29,397 nt of DNA, from NCBI GenBank assembly GCA_026991055.1, contig JALXCE010000026.1, forward strand, positions 1-29,397. Reading direction: 5' to 3'. Positions within the stretch are counted from its first letter, which is position 1; each line of letters begins with the position of its first letter. This DNA is from Caldifarciminota bacterium. Lineage in GTDB: Bacteria; Hydrothermota; Hydrothermia; B15-G9; WFZT01. Positions 13,866 through 22,636 of this stretch are shown here, piece by piece. The notes under the pieces are model-generated. The model searched no databases and was not told where the DNA came from. It worked only from the letters and a program-made list of their open reading frames with translations. A program made the position numbers and the translations under genes.

Positions 13866-15923
13866 ATGAGGAAGTTCCTTATCGTAACTCTACTTATTTT
13901 TTCTCAACTAACAGCACACAAGGTAGAGCTATTTGATGGAAGAGTTATCAAAACTCACAAGCTTGAGCTGAAAAATGGATTTTACGTCCTCGATGACACG
14001 GTGGTGAGCAAGTTAGATGTGAAAAAGGTCATCTTTTCAGGTGGTCCGAGCGCTTATCTGCCAGTTCGATACAAGCTGGAAAATGTGGATAGTGTCCTTG
14101 CAAAGGCCAAGAGAGCGCGGAAACTTTATTCAGATGCCAGCGGAATTGTTCTACTCGATCAGGGATTTTACGTTCTGGAGATGGATTCAACTCGATACAA
14201 CCGTTACCACTTCCAGGGCCTGATTCTGAAGGATGAGGCACGGAGCTGGGCAAATGTCAGGGTCTATGTTAATGAAGATTTGATGAAAGCGCGGGTGCTC
14301 GCTGCAAGATGCATTAAGCCCGATGGCAGGGTGATCTATCTTAATCCCAAAGACGTCAAGATCACCAAACCCAAATCCGGACTGGTTTTCTTCGGCAAGG
14401 GGAAGGTTATGAGCTTTACTATCCCCGGTGTCGAAGTCGGGGATATCGTTGAATACGTTTATGAATACAACATTTTCAACCCCTGGGATAAACACGTATT
14501 TTCCGAAAGATGGTTCTTTGGTGGGGACAAGCCCGTTTGTCACTCAGAAGTTACATTCAAACTGCCAAAAACTGAATTTTTCAAATACTTGATCAGGAAT
14601 ACAAACCCCAAAAATGTTAAATACGAGAAATCATCTGTAGGGCCCTTCAATCTGTACAAATTTTCCATGGACCACGTTGACCCCTACCTCACTGAGCCAC
14701 AGATGCCACCAGTTTCTGATGTGATTCCTGAGATTGCCATAACCAACCAGAAATCCTGGGACTATCTCTACACATGGTATGCAAAATTCCAGAAAAAGAG
14801 AATAATTATCACCCCGGAAATTCAGAGCCTCGCGGATAGCATTGTAAAAGGTGCCACAAGCCTTGATGATTCCATTGCAAGAATATACTACTGGGTGCAG
14901 CAGAACATTCGCTATATCTCCATCAAAGGAGGTGCATCCTCCGGAGTGTCCGGTCATCCGGCCACTGAGACCCTCCACAAGGGCTATGGAGACTGCACGG
15001 ACAAGTCCATTCTGTTTTCCACATTGCTCCGGGCAATCGGTGTGATGGGGTACCCGGTTTATATTGAGACAAACAACGAGGGCACATTTTTGAAAGATGT
15101 CCCATCATTTCAGGGAAACCACGCAATTACTGAAATTATCACGAGAGACGGAAGGGATTTCTTCTTAGATGCCACAGGTTCAACAAGCCGATACCCCTAT
15201 TTCTGGTCAGCAGACCATGGTGTCTGGGCACTCAACGCACAGCTCAGAAAAATTTCATTCATCAAGGTCCCACCACCGGAAGACAACTGGAGGCAGTACA
15301 CGTATAAATTAACTATAAAGCCCGATGGAACCACAAGAGTTGAATTTACAGGCAGGTACACAGGAGACATAGAGGCCGGGATTCGCTGGTACTGGCAGCA
15401 TGTTAAAGAGAGCGAGAGAAAGAACCGCATGGAGCAGATGATTCAGGCAACTGCCCCGGGTGCGAGGCTCGTTTCATACGAACTCGGGCCGCTTTACGAC
15501 CTCTCAAAGCAGTTCTACCTCAAAATCACGTTCGACATTCCGGGATACCTGAAGAGCATCGGTGACCTGAGACTTTTAGAGCTCCCTGATGTGAAAAATC
15601 GCTATAGATTCCCTGAAATCTCGGTTAAAAATCGGCACTATGACATTGTTTATAGAACCTCTTACAAGGTTTCACACGACTTTTACGTCAAATTTCAGGG
15701 TATGAAATTAAGCTACCTTCCGGATTCGATCAGCATCAAGGACAGACATTTCACCTACGTTTCATACTTCAAAAAGACAAAGGGAAACGAATTTGAATAC
15801 CACGATGTTTTCCGAAGATGGGACAGGATTATTCCAGTGAGTGACTATCAGTCATATAGAGAGCATCTTTTAGAGCTTCTACATCATCTTCGCAAACCCG
15901 TAATCTTTGAGGGAGGTAAGTAA
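13866..15923 (+). CDS. Secreted DUF3857/transglutaminase-like protein, catalytic triad intact
   Basis: The 685-residue exported protein has a signal peptide (RKFLIVTLLIFSQLTA), a small N-terminal beta domain (VELFDGRVIKTHKL), DUF3857 (about 90-300: VLAARCIKPDGRVIYL, FTIPGVEVGDIVEYVYEY) and a transglutaminase-like cysteine peptidase fold (about 330-450). The triad is visible: C377 in GYGDCTDKSILF, H419 in GNHAITEI and D435 in FLDATG. DUF3857/transglutaminase proteins are periplasmic or surface enzymes of largely unknown substrate, common in the Bacteroidetes group. The remaining C-terminal third is beta-rich. The next gene, a paralogue, starts one nucleotide after this stop. The start is supported by GGAGGT 9 nt upstream. 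Confidence 0.87.
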   Translation: MRKFLIVTLLIFSQLTAHKVELFDGRVIKTHKLELKNGFYVLDDTVVSKLDVKKVIFSGGPSAYLPVRYKLENVDSVLAKAKRARKLYSDASGIVLLDQGFYVLEMDSTRYNRYHFQGLILKDEARSWANVRVYVNEDLMKARVLAARCIKPDGRVIYLNPKDVKITKPKSGLVFFGKGKVMSFTIPGVEVGDIVEYVYEYNIFNPWDKHVFSERWFFGGDKPVCHSEVTFKLPKTEFFKYLIRNTNPKNVKYEKSSVGPFNLYKFSMDHVDPYLTEPQMPPVSDVIPEIAITNQKSWDYLYTWYAKFQKKRIIITPEIQSLADSIVKGATSLDDSIARIYYWVQQNIRYISIKGGASSGVSGHPATETLHKGYGDCTDKSILFSTLLRAIGVMGYPVYIETNNEGTFLKDVPSFQGNHAITEIITRDGRDFFLDATGSTSRYPYFWSADHGVWALNAQLRKISFIKVPPPEDNWRQYTYKLTIKPDGTTRVEFTGRYTGDIEAGIRWYWQHVKESERKNRMEQMIQATAPGARLVSYELGPLYDLSKQFYLKITFDIPGYLKSIGDLRLLELPDVKNRYRFPEISVKNRHYDIVYRTSYKVSHDFYVKFQGMKLSYLPDSISIKDRHFTYVSYFKKTKGNEFEYHDVFRRWDRIIPVSDYQSYREHLLELLHHLRKPVIFEGGK

Positions 15924-15924
15924 A

Positions 15925-17952
15925 ATGAGAAAATTCCTCGCACTTTTAATAGTTTTGCCACTTTTGGGCATGAGTAAGACTCCCAAAATCCTGACACGAG
16001 ATATCGTTTATCTCAAAAATGGTGAAGAAATAATGGGCTCCGTGGTCAAGATTACCGGTGATTCACTTCTAATCCTGACAGGCCACGGGAATGTTAAGCT
16101 TGCTCGTGGGGCAGTTTTGAGTATCGAGTCCTCAAAAAGACGTCCCGGGGATATGTGGGAGAAGGTATCGGACATAAAAGATACGCTCCTCTTAAGGGCA
16201 CTCAAAATCAATGTGGACAGCATTTTCCCCAGCGCAGGGTATGTAAATATCTTTGTCAGAAAAAGTTTCAAATTAAAGAATGGGAACTACGAATACACTG
16301 AGAGGAGAATAATAAAAATCCTCAAGGAACGTGGGAAGCGCGCTGCCAACAGATTTTTTAGGTACCACCACAGATATGAAAAGGGAGAAATCGTATTTGC
16401 GAGAACTGTCACAAAAGATGGTAGAGTGGTTTCTATTCTTGATAATGCTATTGAAGATGCATCTGTCTTTTCAAACTATCCTGATTATGACGACCTGCAC
16501 CGCATAAAATTTGCCATTCCGGAAGGTGAGCCCGGGAACATCCTGGACTATGAAATAAAAATCACCGGTAAGAGTTCGGGAAAACATCCTGCCTTGAAAC
16601 GCATCCTGATGGGTGACAATGATCCAACTTACGAGGAAATCGTCTCAATTAGTGGCCCAGCTCTCATAATCAAAACCGAAAATTCTGAAAATCTAAAGGC
16701 CGATACCTTGCAGAGTGGAGGAGTGGTATTTACCCTCAGAAATCATCCGGGATACATCAGGGAGCCTCACATTCCACCGCTTCACTACATTTTGCCTGCC
16801 ATCACAGTGGCAGAGAGAGCAGGGCTCGACTATTACAGGGCATATCTTGACACTTTGCTTGCCAATTTCGACGCTGAAAAGCTTATTGACAGCCTTGCCT
16901 CGAGGGCTCTAACCCTCGAAGACTCAGTTTTTGCCCTCTACAGATTTGTTGCCCAGAGCATAAACCGGGTGCCGGCCGACGGAAATTCATTCAGCATGTT
17001 TCCAAAGGCTCCGGGAGATGTCATCAAAAACTCAATGGGCAGCGAGATTGACAAAGCCTTTCTCCTTTATGCCATCCTTAAAAAGGACGGGCTTTCACCT
17101 GAGCTTATTCTTACCACATCAAAGGACCTGTGGCATACATACCCGGATATTCAGAACATTTCTCAGTTCTCGGGCATTATTGTCAAGCTGGACAGTGCCT
17201 ATCTCGACCCTGTAAATGATCGCATGCCCCTCGGATACGTGAGACCAGAATACCAGGGCACAAGAGGAATCACCCTCGATGGCAGGGCAGTTGAGATTCC
17301 ATTCATCCCCTATGAAAGAGAAGGTGAGACCAATTTTATGAATATTACCTTGACCAACACCGGAGACCTGCTCGTTTCTGATAAGTATCTCTACAGGGGA
17401 GAGGATGGGGTGATGGTAAGAAGCCTCAAGCAGTACAGAAAAGTGGAGCTCGAAAAACTGCTTGAGCAGAGTGTCAACTGGGCTCCGGGCACCATTCTTG
17501 ATTCCTTTAGTCTATCTGACCTACAGGACCTTCGTATTCCACCACGCATTTCGCTCTATTACCACATCCCCGAGTATGCCATTGTTGCCAATGACCTGAT
17601 ACTCCTCAAGATGCCTGACCTAACCGAATACACCGCCTCGGACGTCGGGGCTACTGAGAGGTTCAATCCCCTCTACTTCTCAAGGAATTACAGGAGGATC
17701 AAGGACATCGTCATAAATCTACCACCTGGTTACATGGTGAGGTACATTCCCGAAGGATTTAAGGGCAGGGTTAAATTCATGAGTTTCAATTCGCTTCTTT
17801 TCAAAGATTCTGGAAAGGTGCATTATAGCGACGAAACTATAAGATTTGGTGGCATCTACGATAAGAGTCTTTACCCGGCTTACAGAAAAATCGTGGAAGG
17901 TATGGCTCGCCTGAGGGACAACTATATTGTGCTGCAGCGGATGAAACGGTAA
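15925..17952 (+). CDS. DUF3857/transglutaminase-like paralogue lacking catalytic Cys and His
   Basis: The 675-residue exported protein has a signal peptide (KFLALLIVLPLLGMS), an N-terminal beta domain (IVYLKNGEEIMGSVVKI), a DUF3857 region (ARTVTKDGRVVSIL, FAIPEGEPGNILDYEIKI) and a transglutaminase-like fold. Where the paralogue has G-D-C-T-D-K this one has G-S-E-I-D-K (E374 in place of Cys), and the N-H of the His motif is S-G (G417); only the Asp (D428 in YLDPVND) remains. It is therefore probably a non-catalytic binding or scaffold partner of the upstream enzyme. The ATG at 15925, with GGGAGG 8 nt upstream, is used rather than an upstream TTG. The one-base gap to the preceding gene implies coupled expression. 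Confidence 0.82.
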   Translation: MRKFLALLIVLPLLGMSKTPKILTRDIVYLKNGEEIMGSVVKITGDSLLILTGHGNVKLARGAVLSIESSKRRPGDMWEKVSDIKDTLLLRALKINVDSIFPSAGYVNIFVRKSFKLKNGNYEYTERRIIKILKERGKRAANRFFRYHHRYEKGEIVFARTVTKDGRVVSILDNAIEDASVFSNYPDYDDLHRIKFAIPEGEPGNILDYEIKITGKSSGKHPALKRILMGDNDPTYEEIVSISGPALIIKTENSENLKADTLQSGGVVFTLRNHPGYIREPHIPPLHYILPAITVAERAGLDYYRAYLDTLLANFDAEKLIDSLASRALTLEDSVFALYRFVAQSINRVPADGNSFSMFPKAPGDVIKNSMGSEIDKAFLLYAILKKDGLSPELILTTSKDLWHTYPDIQNISQFSGIIVKLDSAYLDPVNDRMPLGYVRPEYQGTRGITLDGRAVEIPFIPYEREGETNFMNITLTNTGDLLVSDKYLYRGEDGVMVRSLKQYRKVELEKLLEQSVNWAPGTILDSFSLSDLQDLRIPPRISLYYHIPEYAIVANDLILLKMPDLTEYTASDVGATERFNPLYFSRNYRRIKDIVINLPPGYMVRYIPEGFKGRVKFMSFNSLLFKDSGKVHYSDETIRFGGIYDKSLYPAYRKIVEGMARLRDNYIVLQRMKR

Positions 17953-17960
17953 ATTAATAC

Positions 17961-20645
17961 ATGATTCGTCGGGAATTTGGAAAATATAAGGTTGAATCCT
18001 GGATAGGAGGGGGGCAGTTTGCAGACGTTTTTCTCGTTCTGGACACCATCACAGAAAAGAGATACGCCCTAAAAGTTTCGAGAACCCGCGAAAAGGACAT
18101 TGAAATGCTCAAGCGCGAGGCCCAGCTCCTCGCGTCTTTGGAGCATCCAAACATTGTGAGATTCTATACCGCAGAGTTGATTGAGGGAAAGCTTGCCATT
18201 GTAATGGAATTCGTGGATGGATACTCACTCAGAAAACTCATCGAAGAAGAGGCCCCGCTCGATGAGACACGGGCAATTAGTATTATTACTGACGTTCTCG
18301 AGGCTCTCTCCTATGCCCATTCAAGGGGTGTGCTGCACAGAGATATAAAACCAGAAAACATAATGCTAACCCGGGACGGGGTTGTGAAGCTCACCGACTT
18401 TGGGCTTGCTGTAATGCTTTCAAGCAGCCTGAGCTTTTCCATGGCAGGAACGCCAATATACATGGCACCTGAGGCATGGAGCGGGAAAATGCGGAAAGAA
18501 TCAGACATCTGGTCAGTTGGAACTGTCCTCTACGAATTATTAGCAGGATACCCACCATTTTTCGCAGAGACCATAGAAGAACTCCGAAATCAGGTTTTTA
18601 AGGGCAAACTCAAGAAACCACCAAGAATTTCCCCTGAGCTTTTTGAAATCATTAAAAAGGCTTTAAGAAAGGCACCACAGGAGCGATTTAAAACCGCTTC
18701 GGACATGAGAAAGGCCCTCGTGGATTACTTAAGACGCGGAGGTGGAGATATTTCGCTTAAGTCAATTCAGGTCAAAAGGAAGGTTTCTCCGCTTTTAGAG
18801 GGATTGACTGAGGAACAGAGAGAGGCAGTTTTGACCGGTGATGGCTACTTCCTTTTGCTTGGAGGAGCGGGAACAGGTAAAACTACCACACTCGTGCACA
18901 GAATAGCCTATTTGATACACGAAAAAGGGGTGCCGGCAGATAGAATCCTTGCAGTGACATTTACAGGCAAGGCAGCCGGAGAAATGAAAGAGAGGGTTGA
19001 AAAGCTCATCGGTGAGGGAAATACAAAGAATCTCTGGACAGGCACCTTTCATTACCTCGGCAGAAAAATTGTTTCATACGGAATCGAGCGACTTGGCTAT
19101 CCTGAGGAGTTTCAGCTAATTGGCAGGGAAAACCAGGAAGAGTTATTCGAAAAAGCCACAGGCATCAGGGCAAAGGAAAAGATTCGCGCTATCCTGAAAG
19201 AGATTTCCCGGTATAAGTCAAACCTCGTCTCTGCCGAGTATCTTCTTGAGAACGTAAAAAGCCGCTGGAAGAAAGAAGTTGCCGAGGCTTATGCAAAATA
19301 CCAGAGAGCTCTGTTTTTTGAAGGGCTACTCGACCTCGATGACCTTATTTTCCTCGCTGTGCGACTCCTGCGGCAGTACGATGACATAAAAGAACTTTTC
19401 AGCGAAAAATTCAAATACCTACTCGTGGACGAATTTCAGGACATCAATAGAGGCCAGTTTGTGATGCTCCAGATTCTCTCATCAAGGCATAAAAACCTTT
19501 TCGTAACCGGAGATGATGATCAGTCCATCTACGGTTTCAGAGGGGCATCGAGTAAATTTCTCACCCAGTTTAGAAAATTCTATCCTGACCACAAAGAAAT
19601 CAGGCTTACGCAGAACTTCCGCTCGCCCTCAGAAATTATTACAGTGGCAAACACCCTGATTTCCCACAACGAATCGAGGATAGACAAGCTGATAATCCCG
19701 CTTCGTGAAAGCAACGAAGACGTGGTGAAATTCTACGCAGCCCGCAATGAAACGGACGAGGCAGAGTTTGTGGCAGAAAAGATCTTGGAGGAGCGGGAGC
19801 GAGGAAGGAGCTTTGATGACATAGCGGTTCTCATTCGCCTTAATTCCCTCTCGAGGCCCTTTGAAGAGGTCTTCAGCCGTAAAAAAATCCCATTTAATGT
19901 GCTTGGTTTTGGGGGATTTTACGAGCGAGAGGAGGTTAAGGCCTCCATAGGATTCTTGCGGTTTATCACAGGCACACGCAAGGCATCTGACCTTCGCCTG
20001 ATGCTGACCAGATTCCTGAGATGGCATCCAAAAGACGCAAAAGCAGCCACGAAATATTTTGACAAAACCGGAAAGCCCACATTTTCAAAGAAATTCAGTG
20101 ATGAGATGAAAAAGGCACTGGAGAATTTCTGGAAGTACCTGAACACATTTGACCCGGAGCAGCTCAAGATTCGTTCGCCACAGGAACTACTTGAGGAGCT
20201 TTACGATGTAACCGGCTACATGCGTTATCTTGAGGAAAAGGATACCCCATCCCGACTGATGGAGAAGGACAACATTGATGAGCTTTTAGGCATCGCAGGG
20301 ATGTTTAAAAGAGGGGAGCTCAGGGAGTTTCTATCGCACGTATCCATGATGCAGCATCTTGGTGAGGAGTTTCGCTCCCTCGGTGGTGTGAGAATCATGA
20401 CCGTTCACCAGGCAAAGGGACTGGAATTTCCCGTTGTGTTTGTGGTCGGTCTTGTCGAGGGTGTCTTTCCATTATTCAAGGCTGTCGCAGAGAAGGAGAG
20501 TCTTGAGGAGGAGCGCCGACTCTGCTATGTTGCCATCACAAGGGCATCGGAAACCCTTTATTTGACATATCCAAAGAAGCGTTTTAAATATTACCAGGAA
20601 CCCTCCCGATTCCTTTACGAAATGTACGTCAGGGAGGAAAGGTAG
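17961..20645 (+). CDS. Fusion of Hanks-type Ser/Thr protein kinase and UvrD/PcrA-type DNA helicase
   Basis: One uninterrupted 894-residue frame. The kinase spans about 8-258: Gly-rich loop IGGGQFADVF (16-23), Lys K38, alpha-C Glu E53, H126-R127-D128 with N133, D146-F147-G148, a Ser-rich activation loop (154-160), GTPIYMAPE (163-171), D182 and R242. The helicase follows a short linker: Q-motif TEEQREAV (283-290), Walker A GGAGTGKT (K307), motif Ia TFTGKAAGEM, DEFQD (490-494), GDDDQSIYGFRGA (517-529), QNFRS (551-555), VHQAKGLEF (815-823) and CYVAITRA (855-862). All key residues of both enzymes are present. The helicase is shorter than PcrA (about 615 against 720 residues) and lacks a Tudor-like tail. 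No transmembrane segment is present, so it acts in the cytoplasm. It lies 8 nt after the preceding gene with no Shine-Dalgarno; a weak TTGTGC-17-TAAATT lies 5 nt before the ATG. gltX follows after 16 nt. Confidence 0.93.
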   Translation: MIRREFGKYKVESWIGGGQFADVFLVLDTITEKRYALKVSRTREKDIEMLKREAQLLASLEHPNIVRFYTAELIEGKLAIVMEFVDGYSLRKLIEEEAPLDETRAISIITDVLEALSYAHSRGVLHRDIKPENIMLTRDGVVKLTDFGLAVMLSSSLSFSMAGTPIYMAPEAWSGKMRKESDIWSVGTVLYELLAGYPPFFAETIEELRNQVFKGKLKKPPRISPELFEIIKKALRKAPQERFKTASDMRKALVDYLRRGGGDISLKSIQVKRKVSPLLEGLTEEQREAVLTGDGYFLLLGGAGTGKTTTLVHRIAYLIHEKGVPADRILAVTFTGKAAGEMKERVEKLIGEGNTKNLWTGTFHYLGRKIVSYGIERLGYPEEFQLIGRENQEELFEKATGIRAKEKIRAILKEISRYKSNLVSAEYLLENVKSRWKKEVAEAYAKYQRALFFEGLLDLDDLIFLAVRLLRQYDDIKELFSEKFKYLLVDEFQDINRGQFVMLQILSSRHKNLFVTGDDDQSIYGFRGASSKFLTQFRKFYPDHKEIRLTQNFRSPSEIITVANTLISHNESRIDKLIIPLRESNEDVVKFYAARNETDEAEFVAEKILEERERGRSFDDIAVLIRLNSLSRPFEEVFSRKKIPFNVLGFGGFYEREEVKASIGFLRFITGTRKASDLRLMLTRFLRWHPKDAKAATKYFDKTGKPTFSKKFSDEMKKALENFWKYLNTFDPEQLKIRSPQELLEELYDVTGYMRYLEEKDTPSRLMEKDNIDELLGIAGMFKRGELREFLSHVSMMQHLGEEFRSLGGVRIMTVHQAKGLEFPVVFVVGLVEGVFPLFKAVAEKESLEEERRLCYVAITRASETLYLTYPKKRFKYYQEPSRFLYEMYVREER

Positions 20646-20661
20646 CAAAAGGAGGAACGAG

Positions 20662-22050
20662 ATGAAAGAAGTTCGCGTGAGATTCGCCCCTTCGCCAACC
20701 GGATACCTTCACGTTGGAGGTGCGAGAACGGCACTCTACAACTGGCTTTTTGCCCGAAACAGGGGTGGTAAATTTCTTTTAAGAATAGAAAACACCGACG
20801 TAAAGCGCTCGAGCAAGGAGATGGAGGAGTATATCAAAGAGGCCATGCTCTGGCTTGGATTAAACTGGGACGAGGATGTCGTATATCAACTGGACAGGCT
20901 CGAAATTTACAGAAAGTATGCAAATGAGCTCATTGAAAAGGGACTCGCATATTACTGTTACACCCCCCCTGAGGAGCTCAATAAAGAGGGTGGTGGTGTG
21001 GAGTGTTTTGAGGTAAATCCTGATGAATACAGGGACAAGCCCCTCGCCATCAAATTCAGAGTTCCCGATGAGGGGACAACTGAGTTTGACGATATCATAA
21101 GAGGACACATAACTTTTCAGAATAAAGACCTCGGGGACTTTGTGATAGTTCGCTCAGACGGCATTCCCACGTACAATTTTGCCGTTGTAGTGGATGACCA
21201 CTACATGGGAATAACGCACGTTATCCGGGGTGAGGACCATATCCCGAATACGCCAAAGCAGATATTGGTTTACCGGGCATTTGGCTGGGATGTTCCAGAA
21301 TTTGCGCACTTGCCCATGATTTTAGGGCCTGATAAGAAACGCCTTTCTAAAAGGCATGGAGCAACATCAGTTCTGGAATATCGGGACATCGGAATTCTGC
21401 CCGAGGCACTTTTCAACTTTCTTGCCCTGCTTGGATGGTCACCAGGTGATAACCGTGAAATAGTGCCCAAAGAGGAGATGATAAAACTCTTTGACCTGAA
21501 AAGGGTTGGCAAGAGGGCAGCGGTATTTGACCTCGATAAACTCTACTGGATCAATTCCGAGTACATCAGGATGAAGAGTGATGAGGAGCTTTATGAGCTC
21601 GCACTGCCATTTGTAGAAAAGGCAGGGCTTGTTAAAACAGATGCAGACCGGGAAAAGTTCAAAAAGGTTGTGCCGCTTCTAAAGGAGCGTGTAAAACTCC
21701 TTCGCGATTTTGTGGATCTTTCGGAATACTTCTTCCGCGATGTTGAGTCCTACGATGAGAAGGGGGTGAAAAAGCACTTTAAGGCTGGAGTTGAAGAGAG
21801 ATTAAAGCTTCTTGTGGAGAGGCTTGAAAAACTTGATAGGTTTGATGAAAATAGCATCGAGGAAGTCGTAAGGTCACTTGCTGATGAGCTCGGGGTGAGT
21901 GCTGCGAAGATAATCCATCCCACGCGTCTTGCAGTTACAGGCCGCACCTTTGGCCCTGGCCTTTTTGAGCTCATGGCCGTCCTCGGAAAGGACGAGTGCA
22001 TCAAACGCCTCAAACGCGCCATCAAATGGCTTGAGGAGAGAAAGTCCTGA
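20662..22050 (+). CDS. gltX: Glutamyl-tRNA synthetase
   Basis: The 462-residue class I synthetase charges tRNA-Glu (or also tRNA-Gln in non-discriminating forms). The HIGH-type motif is at 10-23 (PSPTGYLHVGGART) and the KMSKS-type motif KRLSK at 226-230. Other family segments are FLLRIENTDVKRS, DFVIVRSDGIPTYNFAVVVDDH, ITHVIRGEDHIPNTPKQI and a C-terminal anticodon-binding helical domain. Length is normal. The ribosome site AAAGGAGG is well placed. It is the last gene before a strong hairpin at 22132-22174 and is probably co-transcribed with the kinase-helicase gene 16 nt upstream. Discriminating specificity cannot be judged by eye. Confidence 0.97.
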   Translation: MKEVRVRFAPSPTGYLHVGGARTALYNWLFARNRGGKFLLRIENTDVKRSSKEMEEYIKEAMLWLGLNWDEDVVYQLDRLEIYRKYANELIEKGLAYYCYTPPEELNKEGGGVECFEVNPDEYRDKPLAIKFRVPDEGTTEFDDIIRGHITFQNKDLGDFVIVRSDGIPTYNFAVVVDDHYMGITHVIRGEDHIPNTPKQILVYRAFGWDVPEFAHLPMILGPDKKRLSKRHGATSVLEYRDIGILPEALFNFLALLGWSPGDNREIVPKEEMIKLFDLKRVGKRAAVFDLDKLYWINSEYIRMKSDEELYELALPFVEKAGLVKTDADREKFKKVVPLLKERVKLLRDFVDLSEYFFRDVESYDEKGVKKHFKAGVEERLKLLVERLEKLDRFDENSIEEVVRSLADELGVSAAKIIHPTRLAVTGRTFGPGLFELMAVLGKDECIKRLKRAIKWLEERKS

Positions 22051-22131
22051 GGATTTTGGAGTGATTGTCCCCTTTGTTGGACTTTGATGGAAGGTTAGTG
22101 GTAGAGACTGGGTGTGTTTAAGGAGCTTTAC

Positions 22132-22174
22132 TGTGGGGTGGGGTCGTGCACGAAGTGCACGACCCCGCCCCACA
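22132..22174. terminator. Long GC-rich hairpin after gltX
   Basis: A 20-bp stem (TGTGGGGTGGGGTCGTGCAC and its complement, one G-T wobble) with GAA loop lies 81 nt after the gltX stop and 45 nt before the next gene. No T-tract follows, so it may act as a factor-assisted terminator, an mRNA 3' stabiliser or a dispersed palindrome. The GAA loop is shared with the hairpin at 9596. Confidence 0.6.
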
Positions 22175-22204
22175 AAGGGCATTCCAACGCGGTTGGTTTG
22201 ACTT

Positions 22205-22210
22205 TAAAAT
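22205..22210 (+). promoter_or_regulatory. -10-like box just upstream of the 22220 gene
   Basis: TAAAAT (5/6 match to TATAAT) ends 9 nt before the ATG and there is no Shine-Dalgarno. The -35 at 17 bp (TTCCAA) is weak. A transcript starting here would have a leader of about 3 nt or none. Confidence 0.35.
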
Positions 22211-22219
22211 AGACACATT

Positions 22220-22636
22220 ATGAGATGGGTTATTGCAATAATCATCATGATGTTTGCTGTCTCCTGTACCAAGGAGTCAAACACTATAGGTAGGATTTCA
22301 TACAGTCGTGACCCCTACATCGGGGATATCGAGCTATCAAGACACCTCGTCAACGGTTACCCCTCTGGTATCACACAATTTTTTCACAGTGGGGATACTG
22401 TGAACCTGTGGATACTCTGGTCATCTTCAGCAGATTCCCATTATGTCACGACCAAATGGTACAGGCCGGACAGCACTTTTTCGGATTCCTCAACGGTGAG
22501 AATTCCACCGGGTGAGAACATCATTACCTCATTCTCCAAACGCGTTTACGAGAGGGGAGAGTGGTACATAAATCTCTTTGTTGATGGCTCTGATTTTCGG
22601 GCGGGATTGATCTTCTACGTTGATACGCTCCCATGA
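22220..22636 (+). CDS. Small putative lipoprotein
   Basis: The 138-residue protein has a hydrophobic N-terminus (VIAIIIMMFAVSC) ending in a lipobox-like A-V-S-C, placing the lipidated Cys at residue 16. The mature part is beta-rich with Trp/Tyr-containing strands (DTVNLWILWSSS, YVTTKWYRPD, GEWYINLFVDG, AGLIFYVD), reminiscent of small Ig-like or DUF2914-like accessory folds, but I cannot assign a family. The stop overlaps the sppA start (ATGA), so it is probably the first gene of the sppA-purB-aroKB operon. It lacks a ribosome site. Confidence 0.65.
   Translation: MRWVIAIIIMMFAVSCTKESNTIGRISYSRDPYIGDIELSRHLVNGYPSGITQFFHSGDTVNLWILWSSSADSHYVTTKWYRPDSTFSDSSTVRIPPGENIITSFSKRVYERGEWYINLFVDGSDFRAGLIFYVDTLP

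Noticed and set aside
17961..20645. Kinase-helicase fusion as an assembly or frameshift artefact
   Set aside because: The frame is continuous with good coding quality through the linker, and both halves have complete motifs in the same frame; read-level confirmation is still desirable.
17961..22050. A phage-defence island around the kinase-helicase gene
   Set aside because: Adjacent genes are gltX and secreted DUF3857 proteins; no nuclease, methylase or other defence gene is visible.
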